A stretch of 15,906 nucleotides of DNA from JALXCH01 sp964495805 (GTDB taxonomy: Bacteria > Calditrichota > Calditrichia > RBG-13-44-9): contig CAZBWV010000119.1 in NCBI GenBank assembly GCA_964495805.1, forward strand, positions 1 to 15,906, in the 5' to 3' direction. Under the pieces are notes generated by a model. The model was not told the origin of the DNA and ran no database searches. It was given only the letters and a program-made list of their open reading frames with translations. Each line of letters opens with the position of its first letter. The first letter of the stretch is position 1. Shown here piece after piece: positions 1 through 12,000 of this stretch. Both the position numbers and the translations under genes were made by a program.

Positions 1-144
1 AAAACCGACCAGTGCGCTCATGATGTGAAAAAATGGATTCCTTACCAGACTGCGACACCAATGCAGGTCCAGTGAAATGCCCAGAACACTCCCGCCTATT
101 AGAAAAATCACCCAGACTACAATGCGAATAGCGTTTTGAACCAT
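1..144 (-). CDS. N-terminus of a small membrane protein, cut by window edge (possible isoprenylcysteine methyltransferase-like family)
   Basis: Reading the minus strand from the ATG at 144-142 gives 48 codons without a stop to the window edge. The protein starts MVQNAIRIVVWVIFLIGG, a short polar N-terminus followed by a hydrophobic stretch (about residues 6-23) that would be a first transmembrane helix. A segment with 'LHWCRSLVRNPFFHIMSALVG' character follows, with an N-P-F-F-H-I core and the beginning of a second hydrophobic stretch. From memory, this resembles the N-terminus of small multi-pass methyltransferase-family (isoprenylcysteine carboxyl methyltransferase-like) proteins of FCB bacteria. 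That assignment is tentative because the diagnostic C-terminal half lies outside the window. No strong ribosome-binding site precedes the ATG. The upstream region is AT-rich and contains a perfect 16-bp palindrome at 201-216. Confidence 0.7.
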   Translation of the reverse strand, partial: MVQNAIRIVVWVIFLIGGSVLGISLDLHWCRSLVRNPFFHIMSALVGF

Positions 145-200
145 TGTCGGTGCTGTTTTTGTTCAAACAAATTTATGACAGATAAAACAAAATTGCTGTA

Positions 201-216
201 TGAATTTTAAAATTCA
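201..216. promoter_or_regulatory. 16-bp perfect AT-rich palindrome upstream of the truncated membrane gene
   Basis: The sequence TGAATTTTAAAATTCA is identical to its reverse complement over 16 bp. It lies 57 bp upstream of the ATG at 144, where an operator or promoter-overlapping site for a dimeric regulator could sit. On the minus strand, nearer the gene, TAAATTTG occurs and matches the Bacteroidetes -7 pattern TAnnTTTG, but I found no well-spaced -33 partner. AT-rich palindromes also arise by chance, so the regulatory reading is weak; only the palindrome itself is certain. Confidence 0.3.
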
Positions 217-260
217 ACACTTTTCGAAAGGAAAATGGATTTTGCCAAAGGTATCGCTGG

Positions 261-544
261 AAAACACCATCCCGTTCATCTCGTTTGTATTTTTTAGACA
301 GGATGAACAGGATTTTCAGGATGATGAATGGATTTTGACGTTTGATTTATTCACAATTTTGCATTGTTTTTGATACTGTCGCATTCTGTCTATCCTGCCT
401 AAAAATTCTCTTTTTAAGGGCAAGCTGAATAGAAGATTAGACCCCTCGACTCCGCTATCGCTCCGCTCGGGGTGACAGAGTATGTAGTTGTCATTCCGAC
501 TGGAGCGACGAACGGAGTGAGGATCGGAATGGAGGAATCTAATC
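261..544 (+). repeat. Composite intergenic repeat, unit A (left pair, plus orientation)
   Basis: First of two tandem units. In order it has a CACCATCCCGTTCAT start block (265-279) and a cluster of three CAGGAT words (297-320). An AT-rich spacer and a degenerate inverted cluster (ATCCTG at 392-397) follow. After that come the block CCCCTCGACTCCGCT (442-456) with CTCGGGGTGACA (467-478), and the block ATTCCGACTGGAGCGACG (493-510), ending in GGAGGAATCT. ATTCCGA at 493-499 pairs perfectly with TCGGAAT at 524-530, giving a 7-bp stem. The unit encodes nothing convincing. Related blocks recur at 545-893 and, inverted, at 15318-15608 and 15609-15906. Confidence 0.9.
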
Positions 545-893
545 AAAACACCATCCCGTTCATACTGCTTGAATTTTTTAAACAGGATGAACAGGATTTT
601 CAGGATGATTAATGGATTTTATGTTTGATTGATTTCAATTCTATATTGCTTTTAATTCCTTTTTCAAAATGAATCCTGTTCCATCCTGTATATCCTGTCC
701 AAAAATTCTTTTCAGGAAAAAGTCGGATGGATGATGAGACCCCTCGACTCCGCTGACGCTCCGCTCGGGGTGACAGAAGGAAAGAATGACGCCGCCCGGT
801 GTGACACAGCAGCTCGCTGTTATTCCGACTGGAGCGACGAACGGAGTGAGGAGCGGAGTGGAGGAATCTCATTAACCGTCGTTCATCCTGTCA
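545..893 (+). repeat. Composite intergenic repeat, unit B (left pair, plus orientation)
   Basis: Second tandem unit. The start block repeats 284 bp after that of unit A, and the CCCCTCGACTCC block repeats 298 bp after. ACAGGAT words at 582-608 face ATCCTGT words at 673-698, so the two clusters can pair as an interrupted stem around an AT-rich loop. The GC-rich part follows at 740-771. The ATTCCG block at 822-827 faces CGGAGT at 854-859, a stem needing one G-T wobble. A tail with TTCATCCTGTC (882-892) looks like the start of another degenerate unit. Short open frames inside it are repeat sequence, not genes. Confidence 0.9.
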
Positions 894-1040
894 ACATTAA
901 CATAGTGGATTTATTAATGAAGGGAATACCCGATTAAATCGTACATTTGCAATGATTGTCAAATCTTTCAACCATCATCCTGATTTATCCGGTTCAAAAT
1001 TATCGACCGGGGATTTCAATTAAAGAAATGGGATTGTCTT
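894..1040. other. Non-coding gap downstream of pncB
   Basis: AT-rich sequence between the left repeats and the pncB stop codon. The only structure I see is CCGGT at 989-993 facing ACCGG at 1006-1010, a 5-bp stem with a 12-nt loop. It lacks a T-tract on the minus strand, so it is not a convincing terminator for pncB. No gene or RNA is recognised here. Confidence 0.5.
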
Positions 1041-2432
1041 TTACTGCGGTTTTTCTTCCTCCACCTCTTCTGTTTTCAGCTGCTCGAACAAATCCTGCAA
1101 TAACTGGCTGTACCGTACCGGGTAGGGTTGATTGTTTTCGAAAGCCTTGAACGATTCGGGTAACCGGCGAAGGTTATCGCAGAAAAATTCCCGAATGCGT
1201 TCGATTCTGGGAAAATCGTACACCACTTCGCCCTTTTGCATCACCGGTACCAGCAAGGGAATATTGGGCTCATTGTACGATTCTTTCTCCAGCCCGATCA
1301 GATCGTGGTGGAACTGCCCGTTTTCGTCCACAAACCGAAACACCTGTTTTTTACCAGGATAGGTGGCTTTATTCCGGCTAAATTTTGCCCGATAGCGGAT
1401 CTGACCATTTATTTCCTGTTCCACCAATTTGTAAATTCCCCCCAGCGAAGGGGCATCTTCGGAGGTGACCATCTGTGTTCCGACTCCAAAGCTATCGATC
1501 GGGGCACCGGCTTCCACTAATTTTTTGATTTTATATTCGTTCAAATCGCCGCTTACCACAATCATCACATGTTTCATGCCGGCATTGTCCAGAATCTGGC
1601 GTACCTTTTTGCTTTCTTCAAGCAGGTCTCCGCTATCGATGCGTACCCCTTTAATGCCGGGCCCAATTTCCACCGCGTGGTGTGCCCCTTGCTCAATATC
1701 GTATGTATCGATGAGTAAAATGGTACTTTCGGGAAAAACTTTGTAGTATGCCCGAAACGCATCCATCTCGCTGGGGAAAGCCATGGTCCAGCTGTGGGCA
1801 GCGGTACCGTACACGGGGATGCCAAAACGTTTACCGGCCAGCACATTGGAGGTACCAATGCAACCGGCAATATAAGCTGCCCGGGCGGCCAGAATACTGG
1901 CTTCCGGTCCGTGCGCGCGACGGGAACCAAACTCCATGATTCCGCGTTTTTTGCCATCCAGTTGAGCGGCCTGGACGACCCGCGCTGCTTTGCTGGCTAT
2001 CAGCGTCTGGAAGTTGATCATGGACAGCAGAAACGTCTCGACAATCTGCGCTTCAATGATGGGAGCAGTAATTCGGACCAGCGGCTCACCGGGGAACACA
2101 ATCTGCCCTTCGGGAATAGCCCACACATCGCCGGAAAAGCGGAACTGCCGTAAGTAATCCCAGAAGTCATTCTGCAACCGGGAAAAAGCAGGCAACGACT
2201 GCAAGTAGGCAATGTCATCCTCTTCGAATTTCAAATTCAGCAAGTATTCGGTAATCTGCTGTAAACCCGCCGCCACCATGTACGCCCGATTGCGAGGCAT
2301 TTCCCGTACAAATACCTCGAAGGTGGAAAGATGATTGTACTGATTCTCAAAATACCCTGCCGCCATGGTTAATTCATATAAATCAACAATCAAACTCTGA
2401 TTGTACAAAGGTTTCTGCAATGGAGAGGTCAT
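1041..2432 (-). CDS. pncB: Nicotinate phosphoribosyltransferase (NAD salvage)
   Basis: Predicted cytoplasmic enzyme of 463 aa joining nicotinate and PRPP to give nicotinate mononucleotide with ATP hydrolysis (EC 6.3.4.21), the entry step of the Preiss-Handler NAD salvage route. The N-terminal 'LIVDLYELTMAAGYF' (residues 14-28) is the family hallmark. Other visible family segments are 'EFGSRRAHGP' (167-176), 'GTAAHSW' (209-215) with the histidine expected to be phosphorylated at H213, the phosphate-binding 'RIDSGDL' (264-270) and 'FGVGTQ' (315-320). The length is normal for the bacterial/eukaryotic type, and the C-terminus ends in a short acidic tail. The ATG at 2432 is preceded by a weak GGA seven bases upstream. 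It is divergent from uvrA with a 193-bp AT-rich gap, so the two probably have separate promoters. Assignment is secure at family level. Confidence 0.96.
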   Translation of the reverse strand: MTSPLQKPLYNQSLIVDLYELTMAAGYFENQYNHLSTFEVFVREMPRNRAYMVAAGLQQITEYLLNLKFEEDDIAYLQSLPAFSRLQNDFWDYLRQFRFSGDVWAIPEGQIVFPGEPLVRITAPIIEAQIVETFLLSMINFQTLIASKAARVVQAAQLDGKKRGIMEFGSRRAHGPEASILAARAAYIAGCIGTSNVLAGKRFGIPVYGTAAHSWTMAFPSEMDAFRAYYKVFPESTILLIDTYDIEQGAHHAVEIGPGIKGVRIDSGDLLEESKKVRQILDNAGMKHVMIVVSGDLNEYKIKKLVEAGAPIDSFGVGTQMVTSEDAPSLGGIYKLVEQEINGQIRYRAKFSRNKATYPGKKQVFRFVDENGQFHHDLIGLEKESYNEPNIPLLVPVMQKGEVVYDFPRIERIREFFCDNLRRLPESFKAFENNQPYPVRYSQLLQDLFEQLKTEEVEEEKPQ

Positions 2433-2625
2433 CGTAATTTCCAGTATTTTTTTTAAATTTCTTATTTTATGAGCAACATGTCAAGAAGTAAAATATTTCT
2501 CATTTTTCCCAAAACCATAAAATATCTTTTTCACTTTTTACCAATTCTTTTTTCCTTCTTTTCCTGTTGCAATTCCGTATGATTTTTGTATTTTTCCCCC
2601 GCAAAATAAAAACCGATAGCAGATA

Positions 2626-5484
<2,859 letters not shown>

Positions 5485-5613
5485 ATCAACCGTTTACCAG
5501 AAAAAGTTTTTGTTACAAGATGGAAATGGATGTCACGTTCCAGCTTTTTTATCGTTTGGCAGAAAAAACCACAGCACACCCCGTTTCTCCGCACAACCCG
5601 TTCCAAAACAAAA

Positions 5614-5643
5614 GGCGAATTCCGGTTCAACCCAGAATTCGCC
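5614..5643 (-). terminator. Intrinsic terminator for the protease gene (minus strand)
   Basis: GGCGAATTC (5614-5622) and GAATTCGCC (5635-5643) form a perfect 9-bp stem with a 12-nt loop. Read on the minus strand, the stem is followed at once by TTTTGTTTTGG (complement of 5603-5613), a good U-rich tract. It lies about 100 bp after the protease stop codon and is in the right orientation to end that transcript. Confidence 0.75.
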
Positions 5644-5659
5644 ATTTGACACATCTGAG

Positions 5660-5683
5660 GGGAAGCGTCACGAAACGCTTCCC
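5660..5683 (+). terminator. Hairpin terminator, probably for uvrA
   Basis: GGGAAGCGT (5660-5668) and ACGCTTCCC (5675-5683) form a perfect 9-bp GC-rich stem with a 6-nt loop, extendable by G-T and A-T pairs at the base. On the plus strand it is followed only by TTTG and later ACTTTATTG, so the T-tract is short. It lies about 175 bp after the uvrA stop in a convergent gap, where it could block read-through from either side. Confidence 0.55.
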
Positions 5684-5745
5684 TTTGTCGAACTTTATTG
5701 AATTGCAGGAGGCGCTTTGATGTTCATCCTTCCTACCGAAGAAAT

Positions 5746-8700
5746 TTATTTCATCAGAATTACTTTCTGTACCTGCTGCACATCCGACGCTTTCAGCACT
5801 ACATAGTACACACCGGAAGCCATCTGACCGGCATTCCATTGCAAGCGATGCATTCCCGCTTCCATCCGTCCTTTTTGGAGTACCGCCACTCGTTGTCCCA
5901 GATTATTGTACACCATCAGATGAACCTTTGTCGTTCGGGGCAAATAAAAGCGAATGGTGGTGGCAGGATTAAACGGATTGGGATAATTGGGATATAGCGT
6001 CACCTTACCGGGAACATGTTCGGTGTGATGTTCCAGACCAACTGTTTCGCTGGTGAGCAGATACACCACGCTGTTCTCAAGCAACTGACGCGCCACGGTA
6101 GTGTCCGTAATGCTGGTAAAGTCGAATGCCCAGTACACAATTTGTGCACTCAGGGGATTGCTATTGTCGTCGTAGATCAGAATGCCGGCGGTGCCCGGCT
6201 CGCTCTGAGGCTGGTAAACCAGATAGCTCTGGGCATCGGGAGTCATGGCGTCCTGGTCGTACCAGCCGCTAAAGGTGTTGTAAGTCAGCGAAATACTGGG
6301 CGGCAGGGAATTGGGTGTGGTCACCATAGGATGCTGGCTCTGGGTGGGAATTTGCTGCAGCGGTCCTTCATCGTCCCCCTGCCAGTCCGTTACATGCAGC
6401 ACCTGAGCCGCAAATGTGGAATACCCAACTCCCGAAATAGCATCGTAACCTACTTCACCACCCTCAATCAGCAATTTTCCGCCATTTTGCACATGCTGAA
6501 TCAGTGCCTGACGGTAAGCAGAATTCGCCACCGGCCCGGGATTTTCGCCCGAAGCGGAAATGACCAGGTTGTACTGACTCCAGGTTTGCGGATTGGTGGT
6601 ACCGGGTGATTCGGTGGTCACCAGAAATCCCAATTGGGTCAGGTAATGTTGAATAAGCTGAGTGGAGGTGGTGGTCTGTTCCGGATGATACTCCACCAGC
6701 GTTCCCCGATCTGAGATGGTGCCCCGGCTGGAGCTCTCGTCATCAATCAACAGCACCAGTCCCCGGGTATCGATAACGGTAAACTGATGATAACCACTCT
6801 GCGGATGATACACCGAATTGGGGGTACCGGCCAGATCGCTGGCATGGATGCGGTATTCAATCACATCGCCCACATGCACCTGCGTGGTATCTTCGTTAAA
6901 TACCCCCTCAAACACATCGCCCTGAACCCGGGTAAGAGGGAAATTGTTTTGCTGCACGCCGTTCTTTTTCCATTCCACATACACCTGCGCATCATCCACT
7001 CCCAGATTGTCTGAGATGGTGGCTCGCACCACCGCAGGCCAGATGTATAGCGCTACATTGCTAAGCGGTTGATGACCAATCACTGGCGGAACGGTATCGG
7101 TTCCCACGTGGAATGTGTACAGTTCCGTCGGCGCATGGGTTGGCGCATTGGCGGCAATTCCGCTATCGTTTACCGCATGGATGTAGTAGGACACATCGGT
7201 TTCGCTACCTGGCCCGGGTATTTGCGCCTGGTACAGGTTATTACCCATGGCCTGCAACGTCAGGGTGTGGAACGTTCCCTGTCCGTACCGATAAAACACC
7301 TGCAACGAATCGCCGGTAAGCGGAAAGTTGCTGGTGATCACGGCTTCCACCGTGTAGGGACCGGTCAGGTCTTCCGTATCGCTCAGGGGTGTGTGCTGAA
7401 TTTGCGGGGTAAAATAAAAAGCCGCTGCGTAGGCATCAATCACTCCCCAGCCGTATTCGTTATTGGGATTACTGGCATGGTCGGCGGTGGCTTTCAGCGC
7501 CTGAATGATTTGCATATTGCTCAGGTAGGGATTGATCTGTAGAATCAGGGCTGAAGCACCGGCGGTGAGAGGGCAGGAAAAACTGGTACCATCCACAGAA
7601 CTGTAGCCGGTGGTGGAGTACACGCTGGGAGCCACCACGCTGGAAGCCTGCGCCATCACATCCGGTTTGATTCGTCCGTCGGCGGTGGGACCCATGGAGC
7701 TAAAGTACACCCGATTACCGGTGCCATCGGTTCCACCCACAGCCAGCACACTATCGCCATCTGCCGGTGCAACCAGGGTGTTGGGATTGCTGGGTGTGGA
7801 AGAGCCTTCGTTTCCGGCAGAATTGACCACCAGAATTCCCCGGCTGGCAGCCAGGTCGGCTCCAATCGTTACAATAGTTGTATTGCCATCCATATCCTGC
7901 CAGGTGTAGCTGGTCTGCCCGGGGTCAAAATCCCGATATCCCAGCGAACTGCTGATAATATCCGCTCCCAGGCTGTCTGCCCATTCCGCACCCGCCACCC
8001 AGTGGTCTTCCTCAATATGCCGTTCGTAATCGGTGTTCTCTGTTTTGGCTAACAAAAAGCTGGCTCCGTAAGCAGGACCGATCAATTCTCCGGGTTGGTA
8101 TCCGGCAATGGTACCCAGGGTGTAGGTTCCATGGTCGCCGTTGCCCATCTGACCCGGTTGGTCCCACACAATACTATCGTTGTTCACAAAATCCCAGGTG
8201 TGCAGAATATTCACCGAAGTCAGTGCCTGATGTTGCAGATTGTTAAAACCCGCATCCAGCATGCAAATAACCACGCCGCTGCCGTCATAGCCCAGGTCGT
8301 GCAACATCGGTACGTTAATTAAATTATTCTGCGTGAAAGAGGGACCGTAATCCAGTAAATGGTTGGCGGATTCCACAGGAACATTTCCGGTGGGAACCGG
8401 TTTTTCTTCGGGGACTTCGGGTCCACGGAAGCGGTGGATCACCTCAATTTGACGTACGAAGGGTAGCGTTTCCAGCTGACGGATTTGCTGTGCCGTAGCT
8501 TCCACCGAAACCGCATTGAGCCAGCGGCTTTTATGGCGGAGTCTTCGAACCATTGTGCGAATCTGCTGCACATACGGAGCGTACACTGGTACATCGTAAA
8601 AATCCACCAACTGGTCTGCGGGACGGTTACGTAACCGCCGGGCGCGGGCATGGGGCAACAATCGTTGTTCCACCACCGAAAGCTGCTGTTCCCAATCCGC

Positions 8701-8862
8701 TCCCTTGTCGGTTAAAAACACCCACACCGGAATTGCCTCATCCTGTCCGGCAACTTCCAGCTTATGCTGAAGGGTCAAGGTCACTTTGCGCCCCTCACGG
8801 GCAACGCTTAATGCGGTAAAGAGAAACAGAATCAATACAGAAAAATTAAACAAACGCTTCAT
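5746..8862 (-). CDS. Secreted subtilisin-like (S8) serine protease with type IX-style C-terminal sorting domain
   Basis: Predicted exported endopeptidase of 1038 aa. MKRLFNFSVLILFLFTALSVA (residues 1-21) is a clear signal peptide. A pro-region precedes the S8 catalytic domain (about 180-485), which shows Asp203 in 'CMLDAGF', His244 in 'NGDHGTYTLGTIAG', oxyanion Asn351 in 'NSAGNEG' and Ser427 in 'DGTSFSCP'. Beta-rich Ig-like segments (about 490-700) follow. A Rossmann-like segment beginning LVLLIDDESSS lies at about 702-938 and resembles the ThuA/GATase1-like fold. The C-terminal ~85 residues contain 'YPNYPNPFNPATTI', 'YNNLGQRV' and 'SGVYYVVL', typical of Por/type IX sorting domains, so surface export or attachment is inferred. 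The open frame extends to a GTG at 8868, but GGGAG at 8868-8872 overlaps that codon and sits 5 bp before the ATG at 8862, which I prefer. The gap to smc is 170 bp. Confidence 0.93.
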   Translation of the reverse strand: MKRLFNFSVLILFLFTALSVAREGRKVTLTLQHKLEVAGQDEAIPVWVFLTDKGADWEQQLSVVEQRLLPHARARRLRNRPADQLVDFYDVPVYAPYVQQIRTMVRRLRHKSRWLNAVSVEATAQQIRQLETLPFVRQIEVIHRFRGPEVPEEKPVPTGNVPVESANHLLDYGPSFTQNNLINVPMLHDLGYDGSGVVICMLDAGFNNLQHQALTSVNILHTWDFVNNDSIVWDQPGQMGNGDHGTYTLGTIAGYQPGELIGPAYGASFLLAKTENTDYERHIEEDHWVAGAEWADSLGADIISSSLGYRDFDPGQTSYTWQDMDGNTTIVTIGADLAASRGILVVNSAGNEGSSTPSNPNTLVAPADGDSVLAVGGTDGTGNRVYFSSMGPTADGRIKPDVMAQASSVVAPSVYSTTGYSSVDGTSFSCPLTAGASALILQINPYLSNMQIIQALKATADHASNPNNEYGWGVIDAYAAAFYFTPQIQHTPLSDTEDLTGPYTVEAVITSNFPLTGDSLQVFYRYGQGTFHTLTLQAMGNNLYQAQIPGPGSETDVSYYIHAVNDSGIAANAPTHAPTELYTFHVGTDTVPPVIGHQPLSNVALYIWPAVVRATISDNLGVDDAQVYVEWKKNGVQQNNFPLTRVQGDVFEGVFNEDTTQVHVGDVIEYRIHASDLAGTPNSVYHPQSGYHQFTVIDTRGLVLLIDDESSSRGTISDRGTLVEYHPEQTTTSTQLIQHYLTQLGFLVTTESPGTTNPQTWSQYNLVISASGENPGPVANSAYRQALIQHVQNGGKLLIEGGEVGYDAISGVGYSTFAAQVLHVTDWQGDDEGPLQQIPTQSQHPMVTTPNSLPPSISLTYNTFSGWYDQDAMTPDAQSYLVYQPQSEPGTAGILIYDDNSNPLSAQIVYWAFDFTSITDTTVARQLLENSVVYLLTSETVGLEHHTEHVPGKVTLYPNYPNPFNPATTIRFYLPRTTKVHLMVYNNLGQRVAVLQKGRMEAGMHRLQWNAGQMASGVYYVVLKASDVQQVQKVILMK

Positions 8863-8867
8863 CATCA

Positions 8868-8872
8868 CTCCC
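8868..8872 (-). promoter_or_regulatory. Shine-Dalgarno deciding the protease start
   Basis: On the minus strand GGGAG is followed by TGATG and then the ATG at 8862, a 5-bp spacer. The upstream GTG (8868) overlaps the site, and the ATG at 8865 would be only 2 bp away. This favours 8862 as the start. Confidence 0.55.
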
Positions 8873-9032
8873 GGAATATTTGGTTATTACCGTTTTTTGA
8901 AACACACGGGTGGAGTTTCCGGTGCAAAGGGAAGGAACAGAACCGTTTTTCCCCCGATTCTCCAAAAAAACACAGAGAGCCCACCCATTTTTCTACTTAC
9001 CATTAGTACGGACGACCCACAGGAATTCCCTA

Positions 9033-12000
9033 CTAATCCAGCCGCACGGAAACCACTTTGCTGACGCCCGGTTCTTCCATGGTAATCCCGTACATGGCCT
9101 GCGCAGCCTGCATGGTCATCTTGTTATGGGTTACCAGAATGAATTGCGTGTTGTTAGAAAATTCCTTTAAAGCGTGGGTGTAACGGGCAATGTTCACATC
9201 GTCCAGGGGAGCATCCACTTCATCCAGAATACAGAAAGGGCTGGGTTTAACCAGATAGATGGAGAAGAGCAGGGAAATAGCGGTGAGGGTTTTCTCCCCG
9301 GCACTCATCATGCTCAGGGTGGAAAGGTTCCGTCCCTTAATATGCACCCGGATGTCGATGTTGGCTTCCAGTGGATCATCGCTTTCCACCAGCCGCAGCT
9401 GGCCCTCTCCGTTTTCAAAGAATTTGCTGAATACGGTTTGAAAGTTCGCACTGATTTTTTCGAACGTTTCCAGGAACAGTGCCCGGGCGGTTTTGTTTAG
9501 TTTGCGGATGGTTTCCATCAGTTCACTTTTTGCCTTCAGTAAATCCTCCTGCTGATTCTTCAGAAAATCCAGCCGTTCTTTTTCCCGTTCGTACTCTTTT
9601 ACCGCCAGCGGATTTACCTCACCCAGCGCTTCGATTTTTCGCCGCAGGGTGGCAATTTCCTCCTGAAGTTGCCCGGGGGTAGCGCCTTCCGGAATGGGGT
9701 GTTCCTCCAGAAACCGGCGAAGATCCTCCCCGTACTGTTCCTCCATCTGCTCCTGTAGCGTTTTCTGCTTCACTTCCAGTTCACGGATGTGCAGTTCCAG
9801 CTCCCGGAAGCGTTCCTGAGCCTGGTTCCAGCGACGGTGTAATTTTTTTGCCGCCTCCTCCCTGGCCATAATGAGCGATTTCAGTCCCTGGTACTGACTT
9901 TCCACTTCCTCCTTCTCCTTCTCAACAGCATCGCGCTGCTGGTACAGTTGTTCCAGTTCCTTGCGAAGGCGTGTGTTTTCTTCCCGAAAGCGGGTAATTT
10001 CTCCCTGAAACTCGGCAATTTCCTGGTGCAACTGTTCGATCCGCTGACGGGTTTCCTTCCGGCGCGTGTTCAGATATTCTTCCTTCCGTGCCAGTTCGTT
10101 CAGCCGGTTCTGCTTGCTGAGGTATTCCATCTGTAGCTTCTGTACCTGATGGGCGACCTGTCGGTATTCCCGTTCCGCTTCTTCTACCTGACGGTTCAAT
10201 TGCTCCTCCGTTTCGCGATACTGCTGCTGTTTCAGGTCAGCCTGGTGGATCTGCGGTTTTAGCTTATCGGCTTTGCTGCGGAGTTGTTCCACCTCCTGCC
10301 GCAGCTGGTCGGTTTCGGTGCGGAGTTCTTCTAACCGTTCGTGCAGACGGCGGGTTTCGTATTGTTGCTGATGCCACCGCTGTTCCAGTTGACGTACATT
10401 GGTTTGCTGCTCTTCCAGCAAGCGGGTGAATTCCTGCAGTTTGTTCTCCCGTTCCTGGCTCTCCTGCCGCAACCGGGAGAGCTGTTCTTCCACCGTCTGG
10501 AATTGCTGCCGGAGCCGTTCATATTCTTCCTGCAGGCGGGCAAATTGTTGCTTGCGCCCAATCAGGTTTACGGAACGTCCCGATTCGCCGCCGGTGATAT
10601 GCCCCCAATCACCAATGAATTCACCCTCCAGCGTCAGGTAATTGAATTCGGGATGCTTTTTGTACCAGCTCAAACCGCTTTCCATGTTCGGTACCACAAT
10701 TACCCGGTCGAACAGGAAATTGAACAGCTTCTGGTACTGTTTATCGAAATTCACCACCTGCTTCAGGGGAACTGCTTTGCCGTTGAACACGGATGGGTCT
10801 GCGGCACCATTGCGGGCGGGATGCAACAGAGAAAGGGGCACCAGAGTCAGACGCCCTTTTTTATGATGGCGAATTTCCTGCAAAATTTCCCGTGCGGTAT
10901 TTTCCTCTTCCACCACCAGGTAGTTGGCAATTTCCTGCAGATAGCTTTCCAGAGCGGGGCGGTATTTTTCGCTGGTGTCCACCAGATTGGCCAGCGTGTC
11001 GATGAGTCCGCCAAACTGTTTACGCCGGCTCATTACATATTGAACACTTTCGGAGAATCCTTCGTAGCTGGTAATCAGCCGTTCCAGGAATTCCCGGCGG
11101 CTTTTCACCTGTTCCAGTTTTCCCAGCAGCTGGTTTCGTTGTTCTTCCAGCCGGGAAATTTCCGCACTCAACGTTTTTAATCGGTTGCGCAGATTGTCCT
11201 GTTCCCGGCGGAAAAGCTCGGCATCGGCACGGGCGTTCTCCAGCTCTTCTTCCAGTTCACCCACCGTTGTTTCTTTCTCCTGATGTTGCCGGTGCACTTC
11301 CTGACGAATTTTCTCCAGTTTTTCCAGCCGTTCGGTCAGAGCATTCAGCCGAATGCTCAGGCGCTGGTACTCCTCCCGCTGGCTACTTAGCGCCTCCAGC
11401 AACGTCTGATTCTCCTCGCGGAAAGCACGGTACTTTTCCCGTGCCTGTTCCACCCGATTTTCCACCTCCAGCTGGTGGTTGGCTTGCTGCTGGTAAGCTT
11501 CTTTCAATTCACCGGCTTCCCGTTCCACCCGAACCTTTTCTGCTTTCAGCGCTTCAGCTTCCTGCTTTAACTTCTCAATGCTCTCCTGAAGCTGCAGGAT
11601 TTCCTGCTCCCAGCGTCGGATGGCCTCCTGATGAGACTCGATGCGCTGATCGTTCAGGCGAACTTTTTCCTCCCGCTGGCGGATTTTCTCATCGTATTCA
11701 TTCAGGCGTACGGCGACAGTGCGAAATTTCTGTTCCAGGTCCACTGCCCTTACCTGGAGTTTCTCCAGTTCCGCCTCGCTGCTGGCAACTTCTTTGCTCA
11801 AACGCTCCCGATTCTGGGCAATCTGATTGCGCTCCTCCAGCAGCGGTTCCAGTTGTGCCTGGTAATTTTGCAGGCGTAGCTGGAACAGGAAGATCTCCTT
11901 CTCCTTCAATTCTCCCTTAAACTGGTGATAGCGCCGGGCCTTTCCGACCTGGCGGGAAAGGGAGTTGACTGTTTTCTGCACTTCGGCGATGACATCGTTC

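Noticed and set aside
261..893. Possible CRISPR array
   Set aside because: The repeated words are 6-9 bp with 9-10 bp spacing, or units near 298 bp. There are no 24-40 bp repeats alternating with unique spacers and no cas gene.
316..937. Several short open frames (76-87 codons) on both strands
   Set aside because: They are translations of the composite repeat; the same peptide pieces recur at the other copies (for example near 15268-15513) and have no ribosome site.
989..1010. CCGGT/ACCGG hairpin as a pncB terminator
   Set aside because: The stem is only 5 bp and no T-tract follows on the minus strand.
2567..2594. TTGCAA-16-TATTTT promoter for uvrA
   Set aside because: The -10 match is poor and the region is T-rich, so such matches are expected by chance. 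It is kept only as a remark under uvrA.
6016..6609. A 197-codon plus-strand open frame
   Set aside because: It lies fully antisense to the protease gene, which has clear domains and a signal peptide; no recognisable motif is seen in the antisense frame.
8869..9032. Terminator between smc and the protease gene
   Set aside because: A run of seven T occurs on the minus strand (complement of 8964-8970), but I could not find a stable stem directly before it.
10341..11180. A 279-codon plus-strand open frame with hydrophobic, Leu/Phe-rich translation resembling a membrane protein
   Set aside because: It is antisense to the smc coiled coil. Gln and Glu codons (CAG, GAA) read backwards as Leu and Phe, which creates false hydrophobic segments.
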